From Natronobacterium texcoconense (GTDB taxonomy: Archaea; Halobacteriota; Halobacteria; Halobacteriales; Natrialbaceae): a stretch of DNA of 64,000 bases. The notes beneath the pieces were generated by a model that saw only the letters and a list, made by a program, of their open reading frames with translations, searched no databases and was not told the origin of the DNA. Below, one piece after another: positions 1 through 8,875 of the stretch. The stretch covers positions 540,995-604,994 of the forward strand of contig NZ_FNLC01000002.1 of the NCBI RefSeq assembly GCF_900104065.1, in the 5' to 3' direction. The first letter of the stretch is position 1, and the number at the start of each line of letters is the position of its first letter. Position numbers and translations under genes: made by a program.

Positions 1-240
1 CGACGTCCCTGTCTCCTCGAGTTCAGCGAGAACCGCCGCTGCGTTCTCGGGGAACGATCCCTCCTCGTACAGTTCCTCGGAGCTAAAGTCTCCGCCTTCG
101 TCGATCACGTCGACCTCTTTGACGACCTCGAGGGCGATTACCTCGAGGTCCGTGGGATCGCCGGGTAGCGATGCGACGACCTCCGCCGCTCGTTCAGTTC
201 GCTGTTCGTCGAAGCCGACCGGGAGCAACACGCGAGTCAT
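1..240 (-). CDS. Universal stress protein, N-terminal part (cut by window edge)
   Basis: The reading frame starts at the ATG whose complement is at 238-240 and runs off the left edge, giving 80 codons. The start MTRVLLPVGFDEQRTERA has the first beta strand and loop of the UspA fold and closely resembles the start of the protein at 5792 (MYRVLLPVDTSEDRALAQAE). The C-terminal ATP-binding motif lies outside the window, so ATP binding cannot be judged. UspA-like proteins are small cytoplasmic nucleotide-binding proteins linked to stress. The gene is divergent from the threonine synthase gene at 345. Confidence 0.8.
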   Translation of the reverse strand, partial: MTRVLLPVGFDEQRTERAAEVVASLPGDPTDLEVIALEVVKEVDVIDEGGDFSSEELYEEGSFPENAAAVLAELEETGTS

Positions 241-314
241 GCTAGCCGCCACCACGACCTCGAACTTAAGCGTCGGTCCCGCCGCTCGACTCGAGCGTTC
301 GAACCAGCAAAGCG

Positions 315-320
315 TTTTAG
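315..320 (+). promoter_or_regulatory. TATA-like element of the threonine synthase gene
   Basis: TTTTAG lies about 27 bases before the ATG at 345. With so short a distance the transcript would start at or near the start codon, a leaderless arrangement common in haloarchaea. Confidence 0.45.
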
Positions 321-344
321 CGTTCCGTCGAGACCACACGGTAA

Positions 345-1541
345 ATGAACCGACGGCTACGATGTTACGACTGCGGGGAGACGTTCGAGGTCGACGAGCG
401 GAAACGCTGTGTCTGTGGCGAGCCGCTGTGGTTCGACGTCGATACAGCGGGGTTCGAGTGGCCCGACGAGGACTGGACAGCCGGAATGTGGCGGTACGTC
501 GACGTTCTTCCGGTCTCCGAACCGATCGGTCCGACGCCCGGAACGACGCCGCTCGTCCGCGCCGAGGAACTCGAGGAGTACGCCGGCTGTCGACTCTCAC
601 TCAAGCCCGAGGGACAGAACCCCACGGGCAGTTTCAAGGACCGGGGCACCGCCGTCGGCGTCAGCTACGCCGCGGCGACTGGCTACGACTGGATCGGTAC
701 CGTCTCGCACGGCAACATGGCACTGAGCACGAGCGCCTACGCCGCGAGCGCGGGCCTCGAGGCGGCCGTCTTCGTCCCCGCCGACACCCCACCGGAGCGA
801 CTCGAGTTGATCGCCCGCCACGACCCCCGTATCTTCCGGGTCGAGGGCGACTACGGGCAACTGTACGCGGACACGCTCGCGCTCGAGCACGGCAGCGATC
901 TCGACGTCACCTTCGTCAACTCCGATACACCGTTGCGAGTGGCCGGCCAGAAGACGGTCGGCTACGAGATTCTCGAGGAGTTCGAGCCCGACGTACCGGA
1001 CGCGATCGTCCTGCCAGTCAGTAGCGGCGGCCACGCCAGCGGCATCTGGAAGGCGGTCCGGGAACTCGAGGATGCGGGCCTGCTCGAGGAGACGCCGCGA
1101 CTCTACTTCGTCCAGGCGGGGCCGTGCGATCCGATCGCGACGGCCTACCGTGAGGGTCGCGACGAGGTGACGCCGATCGATCCGGGAGAGACGATCGCCG
1201 TCTCGATCGCGAACAGCGATCCGCCGAGCGGCACCCGGACGCTGCGAGCGGCCCGCGAGACCGGCGGGGCGGTCGTTTCCGTCCCGGACGAGGCGACCCG
1301 TGAAGCGATGGATCGGCTGGCGACGACCGCTGGCCTCTCAGTCGAGCCCTCGAGCGCCGTCGCGCTCGCCGGCGTCCGGCAACTCTCCGAGTCCAGCAAA
1401 CTGGCACCCGATGACGACGTCGTCACGGTCCTCACGGGCTCGGGGTACAAGGAACGATACGACGTGGACGTCGACTCTCGGGCGCGGACGATCGATCTCG
1501 CAGATCTCGAGGACGAACTCGCCGCTGCAGTCGACGGCTGA
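345..1541 (+). CDS. thrC: Threonine synthase
   Basis: This 398-residue fold-type II PLP enzyme probably converts O-phosphohomoserine to threonine in the cytoplasm. The N-terminus has a zinc-ribbon-like cluster of cysteines (C7, C10, C22, C24), usual in archaeal threonine synthases. The PLP lysine is K98 in the motif NPTGSFKDRG. The phosphate-binding loop is PVSSGGHASG, and a TGSGYKE segment near residue 375 matches the family C-terminal motif. The related cysteate synthase and other family members share this fold, so the substrate rests on overall similarity. The gene converges on the class III aminotransferase gene; the two stops are 35 bases apart. Confidence 0.85.
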   Translation: MNRRLRCYDCGETFEVDERKRCVCGEPLWFDVDTAGFEWPDEDWTAGMWRYVDVLPVSEPIGPTPGTTPLVRAEELEEYAGCRLSLKPEGQNPTGSFKDRGTAVGVSYAAATGYDWIGTVSHGNMALSTSAYAASAGLEAAVFVPADTPPERLELIARHDPRIFRVEGDYGQLYADTLALEHGSDLDVTFVNSDTPLRVAGQKTVGYEILEEFEPDVPDAIVLPVSSGGHASGIWKAVRELEDAGLLEETPRLYFVQAGPCDPIATAYREGRDEVTPIDPGETIAVSIANSDPPSGTRTLRAARETGGAVVSVPDEATREAMDRLATTAGLSVEPSSAVALAGVRQLSESSKLAPDDDVVTVLTGSGYKERYDVDVDSRARTIDLADLEDELAAAVDG

Positions 1542-1576
1542 ACGGCGTCTCGACTTCGCCATCTAACGACGGCCGA

Positions 1577-2941
1577 CTACATCTCGAGTTCGCCCATCGC
1601 CGCGAGGTCGTCGGCCACCGCGTTCACGGCGTCGACGACGACCTCGCCGACGGTCTCGACGGTCTCCTCGCCGATCGTCAGCGGCGGCGAGAGCATGAGG
1701 TGGTCGCCCGCGACGCCGTCGACCGATCCCGATCCGGGGTAGGTGTAGACGTCGCGGTCCATCGCTTCCTCGTACACTCGCTCGTAGACGTTCAGGTCGG
1801 GATCGAACGGCTCTTTCGTCTCTCGGTCGGCGACGAACTCGAGGCCGATCATCGCGCCGGCGCGTCGAATCTCCCCGACCATCGGGTGGTCCCGCAGTGG
1901 TTCGAGCGTTTCCTCGAGTTGTGCCCCGCGTTCTCGGCCGGTCGCCAGTACGTCGTCGGTGTACCGCTCGAGGACGTGGTTCGCGATCGCCGCCGACAGT
2001 GGGTTGCCCGAGAAAGTGTGGCCGTGTGAGAACGAGCCGCCGTCGTCGGCGTCGAACGCTGCGGCGACCTCCTCGCGGACTAGCGCCGCGCTGATGGGCG
2101 TGTAGCCGCTCGAGAGCCCCTTGCCGACCGTCAGGACGTCCGGCACTACGTCGAATCGTTCTGTCGCAAACATCGGGCCGGTGCGACCGAAGCCAGTCAT
2201 GATCTCGTCGGCGATAAAGAGAACGTCGTACTCGTCGCAGATCCGTCGGACCTCCTGGTAGTAGACCGGATGGGGGTGTGCTGCGGGGATACTCGAGCCC
2301 GATATCGGTTCGGCGACGAACGCCGCGACTGTTTCGGGTCCTTCACGGCGGATGGTCCGCTCGAGTTCGCCGGCGGCGGCAATCGCCTGCTCCTCGGGCG
2401 TCCCCTCGTACTCCCAGCGGTAGGGGTAGGCAGGCGAGACGTGGGGCCACCCCTTCAGCTGTGACTCGTAGGTCGTCCGGCGACTCGTGTTACCCGAGGC
2501 CGACAGCGCACCCAGCGTCGCGCCGTGGTAGGACTGCCAGCGGCCGATAATCGTACTCTTGTGGGGATTCCCCCGTTCGCGGTGGTACGCCCTGGCGAGC
2601 TTGAACGCCGACTCGTTCGCCTCGCTACCCGAGTTCGTAAAGAAGACGGCGTTCAGGTCACCCGGTGCTCGTTCGGCGAGAGTCTCCGCGAGTCGCTCCG
2701 GTGTCTCGTTCGAGAAGTGTGAGAGACTCAGGTAGGAGACGTCCGCTAGCTGGTCGGAGAAGACGTCCTCGAGGCCAGGCAGGGAGTGGCCGAGGTTGAC
2801 GACCGCTGCACCCGCCGCGGCGTCGACGATCTCCCGACCGTCGGCCGTCACGAGGAACTCGTCGTACGCCTCGACGATCTCGGGGAAGTCGGGCTCGAGC
2901 CCGCCACCCCACTTGTAGAAGACGTTGTTCTCGAGAGTCAT
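1577..2941 (-). CDS. Class III pyridoxal-phosphate aminotransferase
   Basis: A full-length 454-residue fold-type I aminotransferase of the omega/ornithine type. Visible landmarks are the substrate and cofactor loop FFTNSGSEANE (about 100-110), the PLP aspartate D245 in IADEIMTGFGRTG, and the Schiff-base lysine K274 in VGKGLSSGY. Family members transfer amino groups from omega-amino acids, beta-amino acids or diamines to 2-oxo acids; the exact donor cannot be read from sequence. It is encoded alone on the minus strand with its promoter in the gap after 2941. Confidence 0.85.
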   Translation of the reverse strand: MTLENNVFYKWGGGLEPDFPEIVEAYDEFLVTADGREIVDAAAGAAVVNLGHSLPGLEDVFSDQLADVSYLSLSHFSNETPERLAETLAERAPGDLNAVFFTNSGSEANESAFKLARAYHRERGNPHKSTIIGRWQSYHGATLGALSASGNTSRRTTYESQLKGWPHVSPAYPYRWEYEGTPEEQAIAAAGELERTIRREGPETVAAFVAEPISGSSIPAAHPHPVYYQEVRRICDEYDVLFIADEIMTGFGRTGPMFATERFDVVPDVLTVGKGLSSGYTPISAALVREEVAAAFDADDGGSFSHGHTFSGNPLSAAIANHVLERYTDDVLATGRERGAQLEETLEPLRDHPMVGEIRRAGAMIGLEFVADRETKEPFDPDLNVYERVYEEAMDRDVYTYPGSGSVDGVAGDHLMLSPPLTIGEETVETVGEVVVDAVNAVADDLAAMGELEM

Positions 2942-3413
2942 GCCAGGTGAACCGACGACTGGCCAATTAATCTTTCCGGACGTCGTTCGCCGCCCGGCTC
3001 GACGGCGGACGACTCGGTAGTCATATATTTACAACTTCCCACAAATAAGTTGATATTCGAAACACCGATTTCGTTCACAGACGGTCTACCAAAACCACTG
3101 AAGTCATAGTAATAGATTGTGACGTCAAATACTGTGTATCTGCTCAAATTAGCAGCTAAACCGATTTCGGAAGTTAGATTCCGGCGACGAGATCAGCGGT
3201 GGTGTCGGTAGATGATCTCGGACAGAATCAAAAGTGTCATATTTGTATCTATGCTTCTAATCTGTTCTTTCTCTCGAATGCCGACGGCAGAGACGACTCG
3301 AGGTGACGATAGTCGGCCGTGCTTACGAATTCCGGGCAAGCGACGAAGTGTCGAGGTGTCCAACGAGAGGACCACGCTCGGAGACGCCCCGCGTGGGCGA
3401 GAGCGAGACCACT
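2942..3413. other. Intergenic gap of 472 bases, no gene seen
   Basis: This gap lies between two divergent genes and is clearly AT-richer than its surroundings (for example 3021-3170). It must hold the promoters of both neighbours. Short open frames on both strands show no family resemblance. I see no RNA gene or clear operator. Confidence 0.5.
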
Positions 3414-4379
3414 ATGAGTGACATCGGATATCACGCGTCTCACGAACAGTTTGCACCCTCGGAATTACTCGAGTACGTCGAGCTCGCGGGTGAGTACGGC
3501 TTTACCGACGTGCTCGCCTCGGATCACTTCCACCCCTGGAGCGAACGTCAGGGGGAGTCGGGGTTCGTCTGGTCGTGGCTCGGCTCCGCGATGGAACGAA
3601 CCGAGATGGCGTTCGGGACGGTCAACGCACCCGGCTACCGCTACCATCCCGCGATCATCGCACAGGCGGCGGCGACCCTCCGGGAGAGCTACCCCGAACG
3701 ATTCTGGCTGTCCGTCGGGAGCGGCCAGTTGCTCAACGAGGGAATCACCGGAACGAACTGGCCAGTAAAGGGCGATCGAAACGACAGACTCGAGGAGTCA
3801 GCCGAGATCATGCGACGGCTCTGGGACGGCGAGGAGGTCACTCACGAGGGACAGATCACCGTCGAACGGGCACGACTCTACACCCGATCGGAGACGCCAC
3901 CACCCCTCGTCGGAGCAGCACTCTCCGAGAAGACCGCTCGCTGGCTCGGCGAGTGCGAGTGGACCGACGGCATGATCACTATCGGGACGCCGGATCAGGA
4001 GGGACTCGAGGGGCGCATCTCGGCGTTCCGGGAGGGCTCGCCCGACGGCGACGTCTACTGCAAGGTCCAGCTCTCCTACGACAGCGACGAGGACGCCGCG
4101 CTCGAGGGTGCCTACGATCAGTGGCGGACGAACTGTGTCCCCGGGCCCGTAACGCAGGAACTGCGAACGCCCGAGGAGTTCGACGAACTCGGCGACGAGA
4201 TCAGTCGAGAGCAGGTCGCGGAGAACGTCCGAATCTCGGCTGACCTCGACGAACACCGCGAGTGGCTCGCGGCGGATCTGGACCTCGGCGTCGACAAACT
4301 GATCCTCCACAACGTCAACCGGGAACAGGAGAGGTTTATCGAGGCCTTCGGCGAGTCGGTGATACCGGAACTCGAGTGA
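3414..4379 (+). CDS. Luciferase-like (LLM class) flavin-dependent oxidoreductase
   Basis: The frame is open from 3303, but the homologous N-terminus (MSDIGYHASHEQF) starts at the ATG at 3414, giving 321 residues. It is a bacterial-luciferase-fold TIM barrel, similar to the non-F420 and F420-dependent oxidoreductases of this superfamily. Typical segments are GFTDVLASDHFHPW, the FGTVNAPGYRYHP strand and the phosphate-binding region SVGSGQLLNEGITG. The flavin or F420 cofactor and the substrate cannot be told from sequence. A paralogue with the same layout (GVGTGEALNE) is encoded at 52906-53898. Confidence 0.8.
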   Translation: MSDIGYHASHEQFAPSELLEYVELAGEYGFTDVLASDHFHPWSERQGESGFVWSWLGSAMERTEMAFGTVNAPGYRYHPAIIAQAAATLRESYPERFWLSVGSGQLLNEGITGTNWPVKGDRNDRLEESAEIMRRLWDGEEVTHEGQITVERARLYTRSETPPPLVGAALSEKTARWLGECEWTDGMITIGTPDQEGLEGRISAFREGSPDGDVYCKVQLSYDSDEDAALEGAYDQWRTNCVPGPVTQELRTPEEFDELGDEISREQVAENVRISADLDEHREWLAADLDLGVDKLILHNVNREQERFIEAFGESVIPELE

Positions 4380-4498
4380 GACGGACTGCTGTACCGATTT
4401 CCCGGTGTGACCACAAGGTGGGTGGCGGCCGTTCCGGACCAACTTCCAGCAGTCCGAATGGGGCCGAGGCTTATTAGACAGATCGTGGTCCGTTCCGT

Positions 4499-5020
4499 AT
4501 GGTCGACAGCAGAACCTACGCGTTCGAGGGAACGGAACCCGACGTCCACGAGGCTGCGGCAGTGAGCCGGGAGGCGACCGTCGTCGGCGACGTCGAAATC
4601 GGAGCCGACGCGAGCGTCTGGCCGGGTGTCGTCCTCCGTGGTGACGTCGGGCCGGTTCGCGTCGGCAGAGAGACCCACGTCGGCGACAACGCGACGCTGC
4701 ACGCCGCCACGCTCGAGGATCGCGTGATGGTCGGTCACGGCGCAGTGCTCAACGAGGCGACCGTCGAAGAAGGAGCGCTGGTCGGATTCAACGCGACGAT
4801 CAATACGGGTGCGACGATCGGTGCCGGAAGCATCGTCGCCGCCGGGACCGTGGTTCCGGACGGCTACGACATCCCGGCCGAGTCGTTCGTCCGCGGCGTC
4901 CCGGCCGAGACCACGCCGCTCGAGGAGACGGGAATCGACGCCGAGGCGGTCTTCGAGGAGTTCTCCTCGGGGGAGTATACGAACCTGGCCCAGCGTCACG
5001 AGGAACTGTTCGACGAGTAA
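4499..5020 (+). CDS. Gamma-carbonic-anhydrase-like hexapeptide-repeat protein
   Basis: A 173-residue left-handed beta-helix protein with repeated [V/I]G-type hexapeptides from about residue 22 to 120 and a C-terminal helix. It resembles the gamma carbonic anhydrase family, which forms trimers with a metal held by three histidines. Aligned with archaeal Cam, two ligands are present (H68 in TLHAAT, H80 in VGHGAVLNE), but the third is asparagine (N85). It may bind metal weakly, have another activity, or be structural. It has no signal peptide, so it is cytoplasmic. A T-tract follows the stop. Confidence 0.75.
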   Translation: MVDSRTYAFEGTEPDVHEAAAVSREATVVGDVEIGADASVWPGVVLRGDVGPVRVGRETHVGDNATLHAATLEDRVMVGHGAVLNEATVEEGALVGFNATINTGATIGAGSIVAAGTVVPDGYDIPAESFVRGVPAETTPLEETGIDAEAVFEEFSSGEYTNLAQRHEELFDE

Positions 5021-5036
5021 CCTCCACTACGAGCGG

Positions 5037-5042
5037 TTTTTT
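5037..5042 (+). terminator. T-tract terminator after the gamma-CA-like gene
   Basis: Six consecutive T residues lie 17 bases after the stop codon. Archaeal RNA polymerase terminates at such T-tracts without needing a hairpin. Confidence 0.4.
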
Positions 5043-5108
5043 AGCTGGCTGGCAACTCGGCGTCCTCGGGCGGTAACGCTCCGCGTCAGTCGCTGAATTC
5101 GACGTCGG

Positions 5109-5615
5109 CTATTTCGGTGGTCCTGACGACGCGCCGATCTCGAAAATCTCCTCGTACAGCGTTTCGGCGAGTCGGTCCAGGTTCTCCTCGGCTTCGCTCG
5201 CGTCCATCGTATCGCCGACGCCCTGCCACTCGACCGATAGCTGGGTTATCGGCGCGACCGGAACGCCCCCAACTGTGACGTCGCCGTCGGGGGTGTGGAC
5301 GATCCACTCCGTTCTCGAGCCCGCGGTCGTACAGGTGACGTCTTCGATGGTTCCGCCGGCCTCGTCCCACCGGGAGACGAGTTCGTCGGTAATGCGGCGG
5401 AGTTTTCGTTCGCCGAGGAGGTGGACGGCGAATCCGGTTCCCAATAGTACGAGGAAGGCGACGGCTGCCACCGGGAGCCCTCCATACGGGACGTTGACCG
5501 ACGCTGCGAGTGTTGCGACCACGACGATCAGGCCGACGACCCGGAGGTCGAACGCGGTCGGGACCGTTCCGCCCCAGTTGCTTGCCGTCTCCCCTGCGGA
5601 CTGCTCGAGTTGCAT
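5109..5615 (-). CDS. Hypothetical two-helix membrane protein
   Basis: A 168-residue protein I do not recognise. It has a short N-terminal cytoplasmic-like stretch, two hydrophobic segments (about residues 25-42 and 47-66) separated by a tight turn, and then a soluble C-terminal domain of about 100 residues. That domain starts with a basic-acidic helix (ERKLRRITDELVSRWDEAG) and continues with a beta-rich part (WIVHTPDGDVTVGGVPV). The layout suggests a hairpin anchor in the membrane with a cytoplasmic domain. It lies between the gamma-CA-like gene and a divergent universal stress gene. Confidence 0.65.
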   Translation of the reverse strand: MQLEQSAGETASNWGGTVPTAFDLRVVGLIVVVATLAASVNVPYGGLPVAAVAFLVLLGTGFAVHLLGERKLRRITDELVSRWDEAGGTIEDVTCTTAGSRTEWIVHTPDGDVTVGGVPVAPITQLSVEWQGVGDTMDASEAEENLDRLAETLYEEIFEIGASSGPPK

Positions 5616-5760
5616 CTTGTTCGAGTCTGGTGGGGTCGTACGGGTAGTCGTTCGCCTGTCCCACTGCTGTCTTTATACGTGTCTCACAGCTGTTACTCGA
5701 TTCTGAGTAGTCGCTAAAACAGGACTGTCCCGACTGCTCGAACGTGGGATTTCGAGTCGG

Positions 5761-5766
5761 TTTTAT
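5761..5766 (+). promoter_or_regulatory. TATA-like element of universal stress gene
   Basis: TTTTAT is centred about 28 bases before the ATG at 5792, the spacing expected for a leaderless archaeal transcript. It decides the start codon, because the open frame extends upstream through this element. Confidence 0.45.
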
Positions 5767-5791
5767 TACCTGTCCGTCCGAACGGTCGACC

Positions 5792-6214
5792 ATGTATCGC
5801 GTACTGCTGCCCGTCGACACCAGCGAAGACCGCGCACTCGCACAGGCTGAATACGTTTCGTCGTTGCCCGAGGCGAGCGAAGACGTCGAGGCGTACATCT
5901 TGTTCGTCTTCCAGGGCGACGACGAGGACCTGCCCGACGAACTCGAGCAGTTCAAGTCCGCCTCGCGGGTCGGCTCCGTCCGCCGTGCGCGCGAACGACT
6001 CGAGGAGGCCGGCATCGAGACGACAGTCCTCGAGGACAGCGGTGACGCTGCAGCGGACATCCTCGACGTCGCCGAGGAGTACGACGTCGACTCGATCGTC
6101 CTCGGTGGCCGGAAACGTTCGCCAGTCGGCAAAGCCATGTTCGGGAGCGTGACCCAGTCGGTCATTCTCAACACCGACCGACCCGTGGCCGTAACGGGAA
6201 GCAGTGGCGAGTGA
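5792..6214 (+). CDS. Universal stress protein (UspA family)
   Basis: A 140-residue single-domain UspA protein starting MYRVLLPVDTSEDR. The C-terminus has the family nucleotide loop in the form GGRKRSPVGKAMFGSVTQSV, close to G-x2-G-x9-G-S. The central part is very acidic. It lies just upstream of a second Usp gene on the same strand (92 bases apart), so the two may be co-expressed. It resembles the truncated protein at the left window edge more than its neighbour, so these are two subtypes. Confidence 0.8.
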   Translation: MYRVLLPVDTSEDRALAQAEYVSSLPEASEDVEAYILFVFQGDDEDLPDELEQFKSASRVGSVRRARERLEEAGIETTVLEDSGDAAADILDVAEEYDVDSIVLGGRKRSPVGKAMFGSVTQSVILNTDRPVAVTGSSGE

Positions 6215-6306
6215 GTGGTTCCCGAACGGCCGATGAAACGTCGTGGTAGACGCCTGCAACGGGGAAATCTATTTCTCCGGTCGTGTCGACGTGATGGTTG
6301 TTACCG

Positions 6307-6753
6307 ATGTACGACCGAATTCTCGTTCCGACCGATGGGAGCGAAGCGGCGACGACTGCGACCGAAGAGGCAGTCGACCTGGCCGATCTGAACGATGCGG
6401 AGGTTCACGCTCTGTACGTCGTGGAACCAATCCCACTCGGTGGGTTCACTGCCGGCGCTGAACCGGCGTCGGCCGGCTGGGACGACGTCGTCGAAGAACA
6501 ACGGGCAGAAGGAGCGACCGCAACTGCGTCGGTCGCCGACCTCGCAGCCGACCGCAGCGTCGACGTCGTCGAGGCCATAGAACACGGCAAACCGAACGAA
6601 CAGATCCTCGGGTACGTCGACGAACACGCGATCGACGCGATCGTGATGGGGACACACGGCAGGTCGGGCGCGGATCGACTCGTCGTCGGCAGCGTCACGG
6701 AGAAAGTCGTTCGCAAGAGCGACGTGCCAGTCCTCACAGTCCGAAAGGGGTGA
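6307..6753 (+). CDS. Universal stress protein (UspA family, ATP-binding type)
   Basis: A 148-residue UspA protein. The ATG at 6307 (MYDRILVPTDGSEAA) is chosen over a TTG three codons upstream, because homologues start here. The ATP-binding motif is intact: GTHGRSGADRLVVGSVTEKV fits G-x2-G-x9-G-S. The alternating beta-alpha pattern covers the whole length. It follows another Usp gene on the same strand. Known relatives bind ATP and form dimers; the stress signal here is unknown. Confidence 0.85.
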   Translation: MYDRILVPTDGSEAATTATEEAVDLADLNDAEVHALYVVEPIPLGGFTAGAEPASAGWDDVVEEQRAEGATATASVADLAADRSVDVVEAIEHGKPNEQILGYVDEHAIDAIVMGTHGRSGADRLVVGSVTEKVVRKSDVPVLTVRKG

Positions 6754-6856
6754 GCTGTCCGCTATCGCTCGAGCAGGAAACCGACGCGGCTCTCTTAAGC
6801 GAGCCACTGGTGAAGTCCAATCCCCTTCCGGCTCGAGTTCGAACCACGCCACCAGC

Positions 6857-7072
6857 ATGGCTCGACGATACGCCGGCGACGTTCGATGGGGGTGGACCTG
6901 TCCGCGCTGTGACTCGGAGGCACCCGTTAGGAAGGATCCGTCGTCGGAGACGTTCCGGTGGGAGTGTTCTCGAGACGACTGTCCGGCGGTCGGATTCGGG
7001 TTCCGATCGCGACGCCGCGCACGGATCGCGCTCCGGAAGTACTGCGACCGGTACGAGAGTATTTATCGATAA
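6857..7072 (+). CDS. Small zinc-ribbon protein, 71 residues
   Basis: A short basic protein with two paired-cysteine knuckles: C15-x2-C18 (TCPRCDS) and C37-x4-C42 (ECSRDDCP). It ends in an arginine-rich helix (RSRRRARIALRKYC). This is the layout of a single four-cysteine zinc ribbon. Small zinc-finger proteins are common in haloarchaea and some act as regulators of gene expression; whether this one binds DNA, RNA or protein is unknown. It follows the two universal stress genes on the same strand after about 100 bases. Unlike most of its neighbours it is rich in arginine. Confidence 0.65.
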   Translation: MARRYAGDVRWGWTCPRCDSEAPVRKDPSSETFRWECSRDDCPAVGFGFRSRRRARIALRKYCDRYESIYR

Positions 7073-7622
7073 CCGCTCCAACCGATTGCGACACCGATCG
7101 GTTTCCGGGCAGACAGTGTCTTGTTCCAGCCGAAGGGGGACTCTCCAAACATATTTGTTGTTCGTCATAATCCAAATACTACCCTATTACATATATTTAT
7201 CGAGACGGTGTTTCGATATAGCGTACTCTTGTTCGAATTCGTACCGATAGAGACGTACAAGAGCTACATTAGAGGTCTTACGGGCGCTGACTTCTCGGTC
7301 GATCGTCCGGAATGTCGGAGACGAACTGTACTCCAATAAATCGTCGAACGGGGTTCGAAAACGGCTTTATTATACGACAGGTGAAATAGACGTCTGGTTG
7401 TTCGACTGTATTATATGTCTCTAAAAATATGTGCTATTTTATCCGACTGCTTCGGCAGTCAGCGGTTGCAACTCGAGTCAGTTCAGTAACTCGTCCTACA
7501 ACTTTGGCGTCGGCATGTGTCTCGAGTCCTCGACGCTGACTTTCGTGATTCTGTGGTTCCGGATCCGGGAATTTCGAGTGCGAGAGGATCTCGAGGGCCG
7601 CTGTGAGTGAGACGATCGCATC
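7073..7622. other. Intergenic gap of 550 bases, no gene seen
   Basis: The gap is markedly AT-rich between about 7150 and 7460. A 72-codon open frame at 7121-7339 on the plus strand has unusual composition for this genome (many F, I, N) and no recognisable features, so I do not call it. It lies downstream of both flanking genes and needs no promoter for them. Confidence 0.5.
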
Positions 7623-8780
7623 TCAACCGACGTTGGTCGCATCGGCCTGCTGGAGGTCCTCGTACTCGACGATCCGGGATGCCTTCGTCTCGATGGCCTC
7701 GCCGGTCTCCGGTTCGAACAGGTAGAGGTCGTCGGGAGCGAAGTCGATCCGGACCCGATCGCCACGCGAAAACCGGACGTGAGAGTCGATGCGACCAGTC
7801 AGTTCGACGCCGCCGGTCTCGAGGTAGACGACGTTCTCGTCGCCCATCGCCTCGACCACGGTCACCTCGACCGGGACCCCACCGCTCTCGACGATCGAAA
7901 CGTCTTCCGGCCGGATACCGACGGTCACCCGATCGTAGCCCTCGAGGGTTGCGGAGAGCGAGTCGATCGACCGCTCGTACGTGAACTCCCCTGGCCCGTC
8001 GAATCTGGCCGTTCCGTCGACCGATTCGACCGACGTCTCGAGGAAGTTCATGCTCGGACTCCCCAGGAACCCGGCGACGAACTCGTTTGCGGGATCGAGG
8101 TACACCTCCTCTGGCGGCCCGACCTGCTGGAGTTCGCCTTCGTTCATGACGGCGATTCGGTCGCCCATCGCCATCGCCTCGGTCTGGTCGTGGGTGACGT
8201 AGACGGACGTCACGTCGAGTTCCCGCTGGAGGCGGAGGATCTCCTTTCGCATGTCGTCTCTGAGCTTCGCGTCGAGGTTGCTGAGCGGTTCGTCGAGCAG
8301 GAAGACGGTCGGATCGCGGACGATCGCGCGTCCGAGCGCCACGCGCTGTTGCTGGCCGCCCGAGAGTTCGCCGGGCCGATCGCCGAGCAAGTCTTCGATG
8401 CCGAGCATCTCGGCGGTCTCCTCGACCCGGCGTTCGATCTCCTGCTCCGAGTAGTCCGACGACAGTCGGAGCCCGAATCCGATGTTCTTCCGAACGGTCA
8501 TGTGCGGATACAGCGCGTAGTCCTGGAAGACCATTGCCACGCCGCGTTCCCGGGGCCGTACGTCGGTGACGTCCTCGTCACCGAAGACGATCGATCCCGA
8601 CGTGACGCTCTCGAGGCCCGCGATCATCCGTAGCGTCGTCGTCTTCCCACAGCCACTCGGTCCGACGAAGACGAGGAATTCGCCGTCCTGGATCGAGATG
8701 TTCATATCGTCGACCGCCTGTACCGCTTGCCCGCTCGGGTCGTATATCTTGTCAACGCTCTCTAGTTCGATCGACGTCAT
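7623..8780 (-). CDS. Sugar ABC transporter ATP-binding protein (MalK/UgpC type)
   Basis: A 385-residue ATPase of the carbohydrate-uptake CUT1 class. Walker A is GPSGCGKTTT, the ABC signature is LSGGQQQRVALGRA, and Walker B is VFLLDEPLSNLDAKLR. After residue 240 there is a TOBE/MalK regulatory domain (VTVGIRPEDVSIV). The ATG at 8780 (MTSIELESV) is preferred over an upstream in-frame start at 8798. It is the last gene of the minus-strand sugar operon, 95 bases after the second permease gene, and energises import through the two permeases encoded at 8876-10701. Confidence 0.9.
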   Translation of the reverse strand: MTSIELESVDKIYDPSGQAVQAVDDMNISIQDGEFLVFVGPSGCGKTTTLRMIAGLESVTSGSIVFGDEDVTDVRPRERGVAMVFQDYALYPHMTVRKNIGFGLRLSSDYSEQEIERRVEETAEMLGIEDLLGDRPGELSGGQQQRVALGRAIVRDPTVFLLDEPLSNLDAKLRDDMRKEILRLQRELDVTSVYVTHDQTEAMAMGDRIAVMNEGELQQVGPPEEVYLDPANEFVAGFLGSPSMNFLETSVESVDGTARFDGPGEFTYERSIDSLSATLEGYDRVTVGIRPEDVSIVESGGVPVEVTVVEAMGDENVVYLETGGVELTGRIDSHVRFSRGDRVRIDFAPDDLYLFEPETGEAIETKASRIVEYEDLQQADATNVG

Positions 8781-8875
8781 TCGCGTATATGCTATCACTC
8801 CATCAGTATTAATGTGTAGGGTTATTCACCGGTGCACTCGAGGCGAGAGAGGGGAGAACGAGGAAGTCGAGGCGA

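Noticed and set aside
7121-7339. A 72-codon frame in the AT-rich gap at 7073-7622
   Set aside because: It has many F, I and N residues, few acidic residues and no TATA element at the right distance; it looks like chance in AT-rich DNA.
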